Source of the DNA: Flammeovirgaceae bacterium UBA5585 | Lineage (GTDB): Bacteria; Bacteroidota; Bacteroidia; Cytophagales; Cyclobacteriaceae | NCBI GenBank assembly: GCA_002425185.1 | Contig: DILT01000008.1 | Location: 124,001-188,000, forward strand | DNA: 64,000 nt | Reading direction: 5' to 3' | Position numbers and translations under genes: made by a program | Shown here: in pieces, positions 1-8,389 of the stretch | Layout: every line of letters begins with the position of its first letter | Numbering within the stretch: position 1 is the stretch's first letter | The notes under the pieces: generated by a model | The model's input: the letters and a program-made list of their open reading frames with translations, nothing else | Database searches by the model: none | What the model was told of the DNA's origin: nothing

Positions 1-5
1 ACACT

Positions 6-1331
6 ATGAATAAGATATGGCTAATCATGCAGCGTGAATTTCTGAACCGTGTTCAGAAAAAATCTTTTCTTATCGCTACTATACTCATTCCACTCATTTT
101 TCCGGCTGTTATCGGCATTATGGGTTTCATCTTAATGAAGCAGGAAAAAAGCGCAGGCGTATCGATAGTTGAAGTACTTGATGAGAGTGGTAAAATAAAC
201 CTGGAAAACACCAGTAAGTTTGAATTTATTCCGCTCAGTGGAAGCCTGGACCAGGCCAAAACTACTTTTAGTCAGTCTACTCATTTTGCCCTGTTATACA
301 TTCCTTCTTTTGAACTTGCCAAACCAGAAGGGATGACATTATACACCAAAGAAAACCCCGGTGTACGAAAAATGGGAGACCTTGAAAGTATGCTGGAGAG
401 ACGCATCCATGATTTAAAACTGGAACAATTCAACATCGATAAAGAAACAATCAAAAGCCTGAAAACTTCGGTTGATCTCAAATCCATTAACCTGAGTGAA
501 ACCGGGGTGGAGAAAGACAGCAATACCGGAATGCTTTACATCCTGGGTTTTGCCCTGGGGGTGCTGATTTATATGTTCGTACTTATTTACGGCATGCAGA
601 TTATGCTGGGCGTAATTGAAGAAAAGACAAGTAAAATTGTGGAGGTGATTGTTTCTTCTGTCAAACCCTTTCAACTCATGATGGGTAAGATTCTAGGAAT
701 CGCCTCCGTGGGCTTGTTGCAGTTTACCATTTGGGTTTTATTGATCAGCGTATTGTCAACGGCAACGCTAAGTCTGTTTGGATTGAATAATCCACAGCAA
801 CAAGCTATGGAACAGGTAACCAAACAAGTTGACGATCCTGAGGTGACAGAAGCCATGCAGAGCAATCAGAAAATTATGAATGTGCTTCAGTCGGTGAATG
901 AAATTCCTTTCGGGTACATTGTATTTAATTTTGCGTTTTACTTTTTGGGAGGATATTTATTGTACGGAGCCTTGTTCGCAGCGGTTGGTTCAGCGGTTGA
1001 TTCACAGCAGGAAGCCCAGCAATTTACCTTTCCAATAACACTGCCCCTCATCATTGCCTATTTCGGATTATTTATGTTCATTCTGAACGATCCGCACAGC
1101 ACAGCCAGTTTTTGGTTCTCGATTATACCCTTTACATCGCCCGTAGCTATGGTGGGTCGTTTAGGTTATGATCCTCCACTCTGGCAGCTTATTCTTTCAC
1201 AGGTATTACTTATCGGAGGCTTCATTTTTACCACCTGGATTGCCGGAAGAATTTACAGGGTAGGTATTCTTATGCACGGTACGAAGGTGAACTATAAAGT
1301 TTTAGCCAAGTGGTTTATGATGAAAGGCTGA
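6..1331 (+). CDS. ABC-2 type transporter permease (NatB/YhaP-like)
   Basis: Inner-membrane permease of an ABC-2 exporter, 441 residues. One hydrophobic segment lies near residues 22-45. A soluble extracytoplasmic stretch follows (about 46-170), then a block of about five or six membrane segments from about 175 to the end. This is the NatB/YhaP architecture (ABC2_membrane_3). The segment 'GVIEEKTSKIVEVIVSSVKP' just after the second helix is typical of the family. The ATPase subunit is not in the window; it would be expected immediately upstream, since the ATG lies only 5 nt from the left edge. A hairpin terminator follows at 1361. Substrate unknown; NatAB-type systems have been linked to sodium export, but that cannot be transferred here. 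Confidence 0.85.
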   Translation: MNKIWLIMQREFLNRVQKKSFLIATILIPLIFPAVIGIMGFILMKQEKSAGVSIVEVLDESGKINLENTSKFEFIPLSGSLDQAKTTFSQSTHFALLYIPSFELAKPEGMTLYTKENPGVRKMGDLESMLERRIHDLKLEQFNIDKETIKSLKTSVDLKSINLSETGVEKDSNTGMLYILGFALGVLIYMFVLIYGMQIMLGVIEEKTSKIVEVIVSSVKPFQLMMGKILGIASVGLLQFTIWVLLISVLSTATLSLFGLNNPQQQAMEQVTKQVDDPEVTEAMQSNQKIMNVLQSVNEIPFGYIVFNFAFYFLGGYLLYGALFAAVGSAVDSQQEAQQFTFPITLPLIIAYFGLFMFILNDPHSTASFWFSIIPFTSPVAMVGRLGYDPPLWQLILSQVLLIGGFIFTTWIAGRIYRVGILMHGTKVNYKVLAKWFMMKG

Positions 1332-1360
1332 TAACCGACTTATACTAACTTTTGAAATAG

Positions 1361-1388
1361 TAGCGGATGCCGGGCATCCGCTATTTTT
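1361..1388 (+). terminator. Rho-independent terminator after the ABC permease
   Basis: A 10-bp perfect stem (1361-1370 with 1374-1383), a 3-nt loop and a T-run (1384-1388). It lies 30 nt after the permease stop and 19 nt before the next start codon, so the histidine kinase needs its own promoter or read-through. Confidence 0.75.
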
Positions 1389-1406
1389 GTTTATTTTTCA
1401 TCACCA

Positions 1407-2639
1407 ATGGCCAGGAGATCTTCCATTCCTTCTTCAGAATTCTATGCCAGCAACACCAACGTGAAGTGGATCGTGCTGGTGGCCTCTGTGCTCATTAGTG
1501 TGGGTTCTATTTACTACACTAAGGTACTGGTCGATCAACTGAAAAGTCGTGAACGGCAACAGGTCGAACTGTTTGCACGTGCCATTGAATACACCCTGAG
1601 CAATGAAGCAGAGAACCTGCTGTTCGTAACCGATGAAATTATCTTCAAGAACAACTCCATCCCCACCATATACATCACCGGAGAGAACAGCTACCAGTAT
1701 CGGAATATTGATATCAATGAATCATGGCCGGCAAAAAGAAAGGAAGAATTTCTTCATAAGCAGGTTGAAGAAATGAAAGCCTCCTATGATCCCATTGAGA
1801 TGACCTACCGAAACGAGGCGGGTGATGTAGAAATTTTAGGCTATGTGTACTACAAGAATTCCTTTTTGCTCACCCAGTTGATCCTCTATCCATATTTACA
1901 ACTTTCCGTCATTGCCATCTTTGCATTTATCGCCTATCTGGCATTTAATTATTCAAAAGCCGCTGAACAAAACCGGGTTTGGGTAGGATTGGCCAAGGAA
2001 ACAGCGCACCAACTGGGCACACCTATTTCATCGCTGATGGCATGGGTGGAGGTGTTACGGGATGATCCTTCCCTGAAACAAAAAGAAATTATTTCAGAGC
2101 TGGAAAAAGATATCAAAAAACTGACGGTTGTAACTGAGCGCTTTTCCAGTATAGGTTCTGTACCTGCATTAAAACCGGAAAATGTTGTAGCGCTGGTGAA
2201 CAATGTTGTGCATTACCTGCGCCCACGGATTTCCTCCAAAATAAACATCGAAGTATTTACCCTTTCAGAAAACATTCAAGTGATGGTTCATGCCCCGCTC
2301 TTTGAATGGGTGTTGGAAAACCTTTGTAAGAATGCTGTTGATGCCATAGGAACCTCGGGTTCAATCGCCATTAAAATTCTCAGGGGAAGCAATTCAAAAG
2401 TTTTTATTGATGTTTCTGACACCGGCAAAGGCATACCCCGTTCTAAAATTTCTATGGTATTCCGGCCAGGGTTTACCACCAAAAAACGTGGATGGGGTTT
2501 AGGTCTTGCCCTGGCTAAACGAATCATTGAAGCATACCACAACGGAAAAATTTTTGTGCGTACATCCGAAGAAAACCTGGGCACTACGTTTCGGATCTCG
2601 CTGAATGCCCTAACCGGTGAAAGTCAGGTAGAAAATTGA
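1407..2639 (+). CDS. membrane sensor histidine kinase (orphan)
   Basis: Two-component sensor kinase of 410 residues. A transmembrane helix lies at about 24-44, then a periplasmic sensing stretch of about 115 residues, then a second helix near 155-182. The cytoplasmic part has an H-box-like motif 'KETAHQLGTPISSLMAW' with the phospho-acceptor His near residue 201. It is followed by an HATPase_c domain with N-box 'ENLCKNAVDAIG', G1 'DTGKGIP' and a G2-like 'GWGLGLALAKRII'. No HAMP or PAS domain is evident. No response regulator is adjacent, so the partner and signal are unknown. The variant H-box, with HQLGTP in place of the usual H-E/D-L-x-x-P, is common in this phylum. Confidence 0.9.
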   Translation: MARRSSIPSSEFYASNTNVKWIVLVASVLISVGSIYYTKVLVDQLKSRERQQVELFARAIEYTLSNEAENLLFVTDEIIFKNNSIPTIYITGENSYQYRNIDINESWPAKRKEEFLHKQVEEMKASYDPIEMTYRNEAGDVEILGYVYYKNSFLLTQLILYPYLQLSVIAIFAFIAYLAFNYSKAAEQNRVWVGLAKETAHQLGTPISSLMAWVEVLRDDPSLKQKEIISELEKDIKKLTVVTERFSSIGSVPALKPENVVALVNNVVHYLRPRISSKINIEVFTLSENIQVMVHAPLFEWVLENLCKNAVDAIGTSGSIAIKILRGSNSKVFIDVSDTGKGIPRSKISMVFRPGFTTKKRGWGLGLALAKRIIEAYHNGKIFVRTSEENLGTTFRISLNALTGESQVEN

Positions 2640-2728
2640 TGGCAAAAAACGTCATTTGCCGAATAAAAATGGGCTTTCTCAGGGTTAATGACCAATCTTT
2701 CCTTGTCTTAATAATTCGCGAACCGGGC

Positions 2729-2759
2729 TTTGTTCTTCCTACCGTAAACGCTACTTTTG
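2729..2759 (+). promoter_or_regulatory. Bacteroidota-type promoter for atpDC
   Basis: TTTG at 2729-2732, exactly 19 nt, then TACTTTTG at 2752-2759. Both boxes and the spacing match the Bacteroidetes primary sigma consensus (TTTG, 19-21 nt, TAnnTTTG). Transcription would start about 45 nt before the atpD ATG. This is the best promoter match in the window. Confidence 0.6.
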
Positions 2760-2805
2760 CGAGCGAATTTTTAAAGGTCAAACGCTTAAATAATTAATCC
2801 TAAAC

Positions 2806-4314
2806 ATGGCAAATATTGGTAAAGTAACCCAGGTAATCGGCCCCGTAGTAGACGTAGCTTTTGATGAACCAGGTGCAAAACTCCCGAACATTCTTGACTC
2901 TCTGGAAGTAACTAAAGCTGACGGCACTAAAATCGTTTTGGAATGTCAGCAACATCTCGGTGAAGACCGGGTTAGGACCATCGCCATGGATGGTACCGAG
3001 GGGTTGGTTCGCGGAATGAAGGTGTTGGATACCGGTACACCTATCGAAATGCCTATTGGCGATGATATAAAAGGCCGTTTATTCAATGTGGTGGGTGAAG
3101 CGATTGACGGTATTAAGCAACCTAAAGGCGATAAAAAACTTCCTATTCACCGTTCCGCTCCTGCCTACGAAGACTTATCTACTTCCACTGAAGTATTATA
3201 TACCGGTATTAAGGTAATTGACTTGATTGAGCCTTATGCAAAGGGCGGTAAAATCGGACTGTTTGGTGGTGCCGGGGTAGGAAAAACCGTATTGATTCAG
3301 GAGTTGATCAACAACATCGCCAAGGCATATTCAGGTCTTTCAGTATTTGCCGGGGTGGGCGAGCGTACACGCGAAGGTAACGACTTGCTTCGTGAAATGA
3401 TTGAAGCGGGTATCGTGAACTATGGTGAAGATTTTTTAAAATCACTTCACGCTGGCGGATGGGATCTATCGAAAGTAAAAGATGAAGATCTTTTGGAATC
3501 AAAAGCAACCTTCGTGTTTGGTCAGATGAACGAACCTCCCGGAGCACGTGCCCGTGTGGCATTGTCCGGTCTTACCGTTGCGGAGTATTTCCGCGATGGC
3601 GATGGCACAGGTAAAGGTCGTGATATTCTTTTCTTTATTGACAACATTTTCCGTTTCACGCAAGCAGGTTCTGAAGTATCTGCGCTTTTAGGCCGTATGC
3701 CCTCTGCAGTGGGGTATCAACCTACGCTGGCCACCGAAATGGGTGCCATGCAGGAGCGTATCACATCAACCAAAAACGGTTCAATCACTTCTGTTCAGGC
3801 TGTGTATGTACCTGCGGATGACTTGACCGACCCGGCACCTGCAACAACATTTGCTCACTTAGATGCTACCACCGTATTGAGCCGTAAAATTGCAGAGCTT
3901 GGAATATACCCTGCGGTAGATCCACTGGACTCTACTTCGCGTATTCTTCGGGCCGACATTGTGGGCGATGAGCATTATAATTGCGCACAACGCGTAAAAG
4001 CGATTTTGCAACGTTATAAAGAACTACAGGACATCATCGCCATTTTGGGTATGGATGAACTTTCGGATGAAGATAAGCTGGTGGTACACCGGGCTAGACG
4101 CGTGCAACGATTCTTATCACAACCTTTCCACGTGGCTGAAGCCTTTACCGGATTAAAGGGTGCGCTTGTAGATATAAAAGACACAATCAAAGGTTTCAAT
4201 GCAATTATGGATGGCGAGTACGATCACCTTCCTGAAATGGCTTTTAACCTGGTAGGCGGCATTGAAGATGCGGTAGCCAAAGGCGAGAAAATGATGGCCG
4301 AAGCCAAAGGATAA
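2806..4314 (+). CDS. atpD: F1Fo ATP synthase subunit beta
   Basis: Catalytic beta subunit of the F1 ATPase, 502 residues, full length. It shows the N-terminal beta-barrel 'GKVTQVIGPVVDVAF', Walker A 'GGAGVGKT' near residues 153-160, the 'GERTREGNDL' loop, Walker B 'DILFFIDNIFRFTQAGSEVSALLGRMPSAVGYQPTL' (quoted in part here: the Asp after DILFFI), and the 'ALSGLTVAEYFRD' region. It sits on the cytoplasmic face of the inner membrane and makes ATP from ADP and phosphate. Only atpC follows; the remaining subunit genes (a, b, c, alpha, gamma, delta) are not here, a split arrangement common in Bacteroidota. Confidence 0.99.
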   Translation: MANIGKVTQVIGPVVDVAFDEPGAKLPNILDSLEVTKADGTKIVLECQQHLGEDRVRTIAMDGTEGLVRGMKVLDTGTPIEMPIGDDIKGRLFNVVGEAIDGIKQPKGDKKLPIHRSAPAYEDLSTSTEVLYTGIKVIDLIEPYAKGGKIGLFGGAGVGKTVLIQELINNIAKAYSGLSVFAGVGERTREGNDLLREMIEAGIVNYGEDFLKSLHAGGWDLSKVKDEDLLESKATFVFGQMNEPPGARARVALSGLTVAEYFRDGDGTGKGRDILFFIDNIFRFTQAGSEVSALLGRMPSAVGYQPTLATEMGAMQERITSTKNGSITSVQAVYVPADDLTDPAPATTFAHLDATTVLSRKIAELGIYPAVDPLDSTSRILRADIVGDEHYNCAQRVKAILQRYKELQDIIAILGMDELSDEDKLVVHRARRVQRFLSQPFHVAEAFTGLKGALVDIKDTIKGFNAIMDGEYDHLPEMAFNLVGGIEDAVAKGEKMMAEAKG

Positions 4315-4348
4315 TTAATTCGTTAATATGCTGATGGCTTAATTCGTT
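4315..4348 (+). repeat. short direct repeat in the atpD-atpC gap
   Basis: The 10-mer TTAATTCGTT occurs at 4315-4324 and again at 4339-4348, within an 80-nt AT-rich spacer between atpD and atpC. No promoter or terminator is evident in the spacer. Confidence 0.5.
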
Positions 4349-4394
4349 TATCCATCAACACATTAACTAATCAACAAATTAACGGATCAACTCT

Positions 4395-4640
4395 ATGCAC
4401 TTAGAAATACTAACACCAGAAAAGAAAATTTTTGAAGGCGAGGTGGCTATTGCCACCTTTCCGGGTGCGGATGGCTCTTTTCAGATCATGGATAACCACG
4501 CTCCGCTGATCAGCTTACTTCAGGAAGGTACTGTTGAGTATAAAGACAAGGGTGTCAACCACAATATTCAGATTACCGGAGGTGTGGTTGAAGTGTTGAA
4601 GAACAAAGTAATCTTACTGGCGGATGGTATCGTTGATTAA
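4395..4640 (+). CDS. atpC: F1Fo ATP synthase subunit epsilon (short form)
   Basis: Epsilon subunit of F1, 81 residues. It covers only the N-terminal beta-sandwich, which begins 'MHLEILTPEKKIFEGEVA' and includes 'PGADGSFQIMDNHAPLISLL'. The C-terminal two-helix domain that inhibits hydrolysis in E. coli and Bacillus enzymes (usual length about 130-140) is absent. The stop is followed directly by a strong terminator, so this is a genuine short form and not a visible frameshift. It is co-transcribed with atpD, 80 nt upstream. Short epsilon subunits are common in Bacteroidota. Confidence 0.95.
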   Translation: MHLEILTPEKKIFEGEVAIATFPGADGSFQIMDNHAPLISLLQEGTVEYKDKGVNHNIQITGGVVEVLKNKVILLADGIVD

Positions 4641-4660
4641 CACGTGTAATTCTCACGTCT

Positions 4661-4691
4661 AAAAAAGGCTGCTCAATGAGCAGCCTTTTTT
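4661..4691. terminator. bidirectional terminator between atpC and the convergent DUF6787 gene
   Basis: A 14-bp perfect stem (4661-4674 with 4678-4691) with a 3-nt loop, A-rich on the left and T-rich on the right. It can terminate atpDC on the plus strand and the convergent minus-strand gene ending at 4708. Confidence 0.8.
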
Positions 4692-4707
4692 ATGATAATA
4701 ACTATTG

Positions 4708-5007
4708 TTATTTTCTACGAAACATTCTTGTGAAGAATCGCTTTTCAAATTCCCAGAAAAATCTAAACTGCCCAAAAACAAATCCGTAAAACAAAAGAAA
4801 AACATTATACACAGGCAAAATCAAAATAAAATAAGTAATGCTGGCCCACAAAGGTTTTTCACCATCCGGAAACCAATAGGCAAACAAGGGTCGCTTTAGT
4901 AGCAAAACCGTAGTACCGGTGCAGGCAAAAACAATTAACACCAGAACCACCTGCCCGGTGCTTTTCAGGTTCCAACGGCTTTTCAACTTTTCAATCCACT
5001 GTGCCAT
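4708..5007 (-). CDS. DUF6787-type small membrane protein
   Basis: 99 residues with two hydrophobic segments (about 18-40 and 52-75) and a basic C-terminus ending 'FFTRMFRRK'. The pattern 'GTTVLLLKRPLF' followed by 'WASITYFILILPVYNVFLL' matches the small DUF6787 membrane family of Bacteroidota, often mislabelled as prolipoprotein diacylglyceryl transferase. No function is established. Its ATG lies 2 nt after the stop of the upstream RluA-type gene, so the two are almost certainly co-transcribed. Confidence 0.75.
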   Translation of the reverse strand: MAQWIEKLKSRWNLKSTGQVVLVLIVFACTGTTVLLLKRPLFAYWFPDGEKPLWASITYFILILPVYNVFLLFYGFVFGQFRFFWEFEKRFFTRMFRRK

Positions 5008-5009
5008 AG

Positions 5010-5702
5010 TTATGCTTCAAAGGCGGCAAAGTTAGACCATAAGCCTGTATCTGGAAGTGGTGCTGTAATTTTTACCGGCTCTTTTTTTACCGGGTGAACA
5101 AAGGATAATGAACGCGCATGCAGGCAAATGCTTCCATCGGCATTAGGCTGCGGATAGCCATACTTCACATCGCCAACAATCGGGCAACCTATGCTGGCCA
5201 GTTGAACCCGAATCTGATGTGGCCGGCCGGTTATTGGTTTAACTTCTAACAGGAAAGTTTCGTGAGCGTGACCAATAACTTTATAGGATAACTCTGAACG
5301 CAGGGCATTTTCGGTTTCGCGAATGAAACTCGTTGTTTTGTTTTTCTTCTCGTCCTTTCTTAGCCAATGAATTAATGTGTCTTCCGATTTAGGCGGTTTC
5401 CTCCCAACAACAGCCCAGTAAATCTTCTCGGTATTCCGATCGCGAAAGAGGGCATTCATGCGCTCTAACGATTTTGATGTGCGGGCAAAAACCACCACAC
5501 CGCTTACAGGTCGGTCAAGACGATGAACAACGCCCATAAAAACTGCTCCGGGCTTTTGGTACTTTTCTTTCACATACTGCTTAGCCGATTCAACCAGGGG
5601 CTCATCACCGGTGGCATCACCCTGCACCAATATGCCTGCAGGCTTATCGATGATCAACAGGTGATTGTCTTCATACAGTATATTCCATATTCGTCCGCCC
5701 AT
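5010..5702 (-). CDS. RluA-family RNA pseudouridine synthase
   Basis: Isomerises uridine to pseudouridine in rRNA or tRNA. With the start at 5702 it has 230 residues. It shows 'ILYEDNHLLIIDKPAGILVQGD', the catalytic motif 'GVVHRLDRPVSGVVVFA' (Asp of HRLD is the nucleophile) and the C-terminal 'PITGRPHQIRVQLASIGCPIVGD'. There is no S4 domain, so the target cannot be assigned within the RluA/RluC/RluD group. The frame can be extended to a TTG at 5741, but the family begins near the ATG at 5702. It is divergent from the serine hydrolase at 5754. Confidence 0.92.
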   Translation of the reverse strand: MGGRIWNILYEDNHLLIIDKPAGILVQGDATGDEPLVESAKQYVKEKYQKPGAVFMGVVHRLDRPVSGVVVFARTSKSLERMNALFRDRNTEKIYWAVVGRKPPKSEDTLIHWLRKDEKKNKTTSFIRETENALRSELSYKVIGHAHETFLLEVKPITGRPHQIRVQLASIGCPIVGDVKYGYPQPNADGSICLHARSLSFVHPVKKEPVKITAPLPDTGLWSNFAAFEA

Positions 5703-5753
5703 TGCCCAAAGATATTCATAAGGATTATCTAATTTCGACAAACCATTAACACC

Positions 5754-6638
5754 ATGACCGCACGAATTACAATTATTATACTCGCCTCCCTCCTCTTCAC
5801 CTGCAATAAACCCTCTTCATTAGAATTGCTCAAGCAGCAAATAGAAAACGAATTAGCCTCCGTAGAAGTCACTTTTGCAGTAGCTTTCAAAGATTTACAA
5901 ACAGGTGACTCCCTATTCTTAAACGAGCGTGAAGTGTTTCATGCTGCCAGCACCATGAAAACACCGGTGATGATTGAAGTGTATAAACAGGTAGCAGAGG
6001 GGAAGTTTTCTTTATCAGATTCCATTGAAGTGAAAAACGAGTTCCACAGCATTGTTGATGGCAGCATCTATAAACTCAATTCAGGTGATGACAGTGAACA
6101 GGATTTATACACTGCAGTGGGGAAAAAAAGCACCCTGGCCGACCTCACGTACGACATGATTATTGCAAGCTCAAACCTGGCTACCAACATTGTGATTGAA
6201 TTAGCAGACGCAAAAAAAGTTACACAAACCATGCGCGACATGGGAGCAAACGACATTCAGGTGTTACGAGGGGTAGAAGACTCAAAAGCCTTTGAACTGG
6301 GCATGAACAATACCACAACAGCTTACGATTTAATGATCATCTTTGAGCAGATTGGAAAGGAGAAAGCCGTAAGCAAAGAAGCTTCCGATGACATGATCAG
6401 GATTTTACTGGATCAGAAATTCAATGAAATGATCCCCGCACGACTACCGGAAAACGTAAAGGTTGCGCATAAAACCGGCTCCATTACCGGTGTGCGCCAC
6501 GACTCAGGAATTGTATTTCTACCCGATGGCAAAAAATATGTGTTGGTGCTGCTTTCCAAAAATATGAACAACCCGGATGCCGGTGTTGAGGCTATGGCCC
6601 GGGTGTCAAAATTGATTTACGATTACGTTACGCGCTAA
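5754..6638 (+). CDS. beta-lactamase-fold serine hydrolase, probable lipoprotein
   Basis: 294 residues. The N-terminus is a signal sequence ending 'LLFTC', a loose lipobox. Class A beta-lactamase motifs are present in order: 'STMK' (Ser66-x-x-Lys), 'SSN' near residue 139 in place of SDN, and 'KTG' near residue 240. The omega-loop reads 'RGVEDSKAFELGMNN', so the Glu that activates deacylation water in TEM-type enzymes is not in the usual R-x-E spacing. It may be a true beta-lactamase or a penicillin-interacting hydrolase with another role in peptidoglycan turnover. It stands alone between divergent rluA-like and convergent prfC genes. Confidence 0.82.
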   Translation: MTARITIIILASLLFTCNKPSSLELLKQQIENELASVEVTFAVAFKDLQTGDSLFLNEREVFHAASTMKTPVMIEVYKQVAEGKFSLSDSIEVKNEFHSIVDGSIYKLNSGDDSEQDLYTAVGKKSTLADLTYDMIIASSNLATNIVIELADAKKVTQTMRDMGANDIQVLRGVEDSKAFELGMNNTTTAYDLMIIFEQIGKEKAVSKEASDDMIRILLDQKFNEMIPARLPENVKVAHKTGSITGVRHDSGIVFLPDGKKYVLVLLSKNMNNPDAGVEAMARVSKLIYDYVTR

Positions 6639-6647
6639 TCGCAAGAA

Positions 6648-8231
6648 TTAATCTTTAAATTCTGATGTGAAGTGAAAACTGATTTCCGGAAAATTTTCCT
6701 GCACCATCTGCAGCCAGCCCTTTGATTCGGCCATAAACACCAGCTTGCCATCTTTATCTCGGGCAATGTGGCGCTGTTTTGAGGCGATGAACTCATCCAG
6801 CTTCTTTGGGTCTTTGCTGCTGATCCAGCAAGCCTTGTAAATATTTTGTGGAACAAACTGTACGGTTGCCCCGTATTCATTCTTTAGCCGAAATTGAATC
6901 ACTTCAAACTGAAGCGCACCTACCACACCAACGGCCTTACGATTGCCTAACTCATAGGTGAACAGTTGAGCAACCCCCTCTTCCATTAATTGCAGCAAGC
7001 CTTTTTCCAATTGCTTGGTCTTCATGGCATCCAGGTTTTGCACTTCTTTAAAGATTTCAGGAGAGAAACTGGGAATTCCGGTATAGATCAGCTTCTCGCC
7101 TTCTGTAAGGGTGTCACCAATTTTCAAATTGCCGGTATCGAAAAGACCAACAATGTCACCGGGCCAGGCTTCATCCACCGTTTCCCGATCCTGTGCCATA
7201 AACGCAGTAACATTTGAAAACCGAATACTTTTATCCTGCCGAACATGGAGGTAGTTATTTCCGCGCTCGAATTTGCCTGAACAAACCCGCAGGAAAGCAA
7301 TGCGGTTACGATGCTTGGGATCCATGTTGGCGTGAATCTTAAAAACAAATCCGGTGAATTTATTTTCATCCGGCTCAACAACCCGAAGCGTGGTTTCGCG
7401 ATGAATGGGAGGCGGAGCAATGCGGATAAAGGTATCCAGCAACTCCTTCACACCAAAATTATTTACAGCACTGCCGAAGAAAACCGGTGCAACCTTACCA
7501 CTTAAATAATCCTTAACATCAAAATCAGGATAAACACCTTCAATCAATTCTACATCGTGTCGTAACTGTTTGGCGTTATTCTCACCAACCAGGTTATCCA
7601 ATTCAGCACTATGAATATCGTTTAACTCTATACCCTCCTCAACCTTGATTTTACTCGGGGTAAATAAATGCAAACTCTTTTCGTACAAGCTATACACCCC
7701 TTTAAAAGTTTTGCCCATGCTGATTGGCCAGCTTAATGGACGAACTTTAATGTTGAGTTTCTCTTCGACCTCATCCAGCAGATCAAACGGATCGCGCCCT
7801 TCCCGATCGAGTTTGTTGATAAAACAGATTACCGGGGTATTACGCATCCGGCAAACCTCCATCAATTTTTCCGTCTGAATCTCCACACCCTTCACACAGT
7901 CGATTACCATGATTACGCTATCCACGGCCGTTAGGGTACGATAAGTATCTTCAGCAAAATCCTGGTGACCCGGTGTATCCAGCAGGTTTATCTTTACATC
8001 CTTATAGTTAAAGCCCATAACAGAAGTTGCTACCGATATACCGCGTTGCTTTTCAATCTCCATCCAATCGCTTCGGGCATGGTCTTTTATTTTGGATGAT
8101 TTTACCGCTCCAGCCTTTTGTATGGCCCCGCCAAACAGCAATAACTTCTCGGTAAGTGTAGTTTTTCCGGCATCGGGGTGGCTGATAATACCGAAAGTTC
8201 TGCGCTTTGCTATTTCTTCGTCTAACGTCAT
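6648..8231 (-). CDS. prfC: peptide chain release factor 3
   Basis: GTPase that recycles RF1/RF2 from the ribosome after termination. 527 residues from the ATG at 8231, the normal length. G-motifs: 'SHPDAGKTT' (G1) near residue 17, 'RGISVATS' (switch I/G2), 'DTPGHQDF' (G3) and 'NKLDREG' (G4). The open frame extends to a TTG at 8243, but 'MTLDEEIAKRRTFGIISHPDAG' is the conserved start. A TAnnTTTG box at 8241-8248 lies only 9 nt before the ATG. It is convergent with the serine hydrolase, with a 9-nt gap. Confidence 0.98.
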   Translation of the reverse strand: MTLDEEIAKRRTFGIISHPDAGKTTLTEKLLLFGGAIQKAGAVKSSKIKDHARSDWMEIEKQRGISVATSVMGFNYKDVKINLLDTPGHQDFAEDTYRTLTAVDSVIMVIDCVKGVEIQTEKLMEVCRMRNTPVICFINKLDREGRDPFDLLDEVEEKLNIKVRPLSWPISMGKTFKGVYSLYEKSLHLFTPSKIKVEEGIELNDIHSAELDNLVGENNAKQLRHDVELIEGVYPDFDVKDYLSGKVAPVFFGSAVNNFGVKELLDTFIRIAPPPIHRETTLRVVEPDENKFTGFVFKIHANMDPKHRNRIAFLRVCSGKFERGNNYLHVRQDKSIRFSNVTAFMAQDRETVDEAWPGDIVGLFDTGNLKIGDTLTEGEKLIYTGIPSFSPEIFKEVQNLDAMKTKQLEKGLLQLMEEGVAQLFTYELGNRKAVGVVGALQFEVIQFRLKNEYGATVQFVPQNIYKACWISSKDPKKLDEFIASKQRHIARDKDGKLVFMAESKGWLQMVQENFPEISFHFTSEFKD

Positions 8232-8240
8232 AATCGGGCG

Positions 8241-8248
8241 CAAAAGTA
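8241..8248 (-). promoter_or_regulatory. candidate -7 box (TACTTTTG) for prfC
   Basis: TACTTTTG on the minus strand ends 9 nt before the prfC ATG at 8231. No clear TTTG box was found 19 nt upstream. If active, the leader would be only a few nucleotides long. Confidence 0.3.
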
Positions 8249-8389
8249 CTTAATTATGGCATCTGTGGAAGTAAATGCCTTAAGCCTTTCATGCCATTGT
8301 GTCACCATTTCACCCCTAAAAACCCACTGGCATAGCCATTGATAAGCCTTATTCGACTTTAGAATCTGAATCTTAAAATATAACATATC

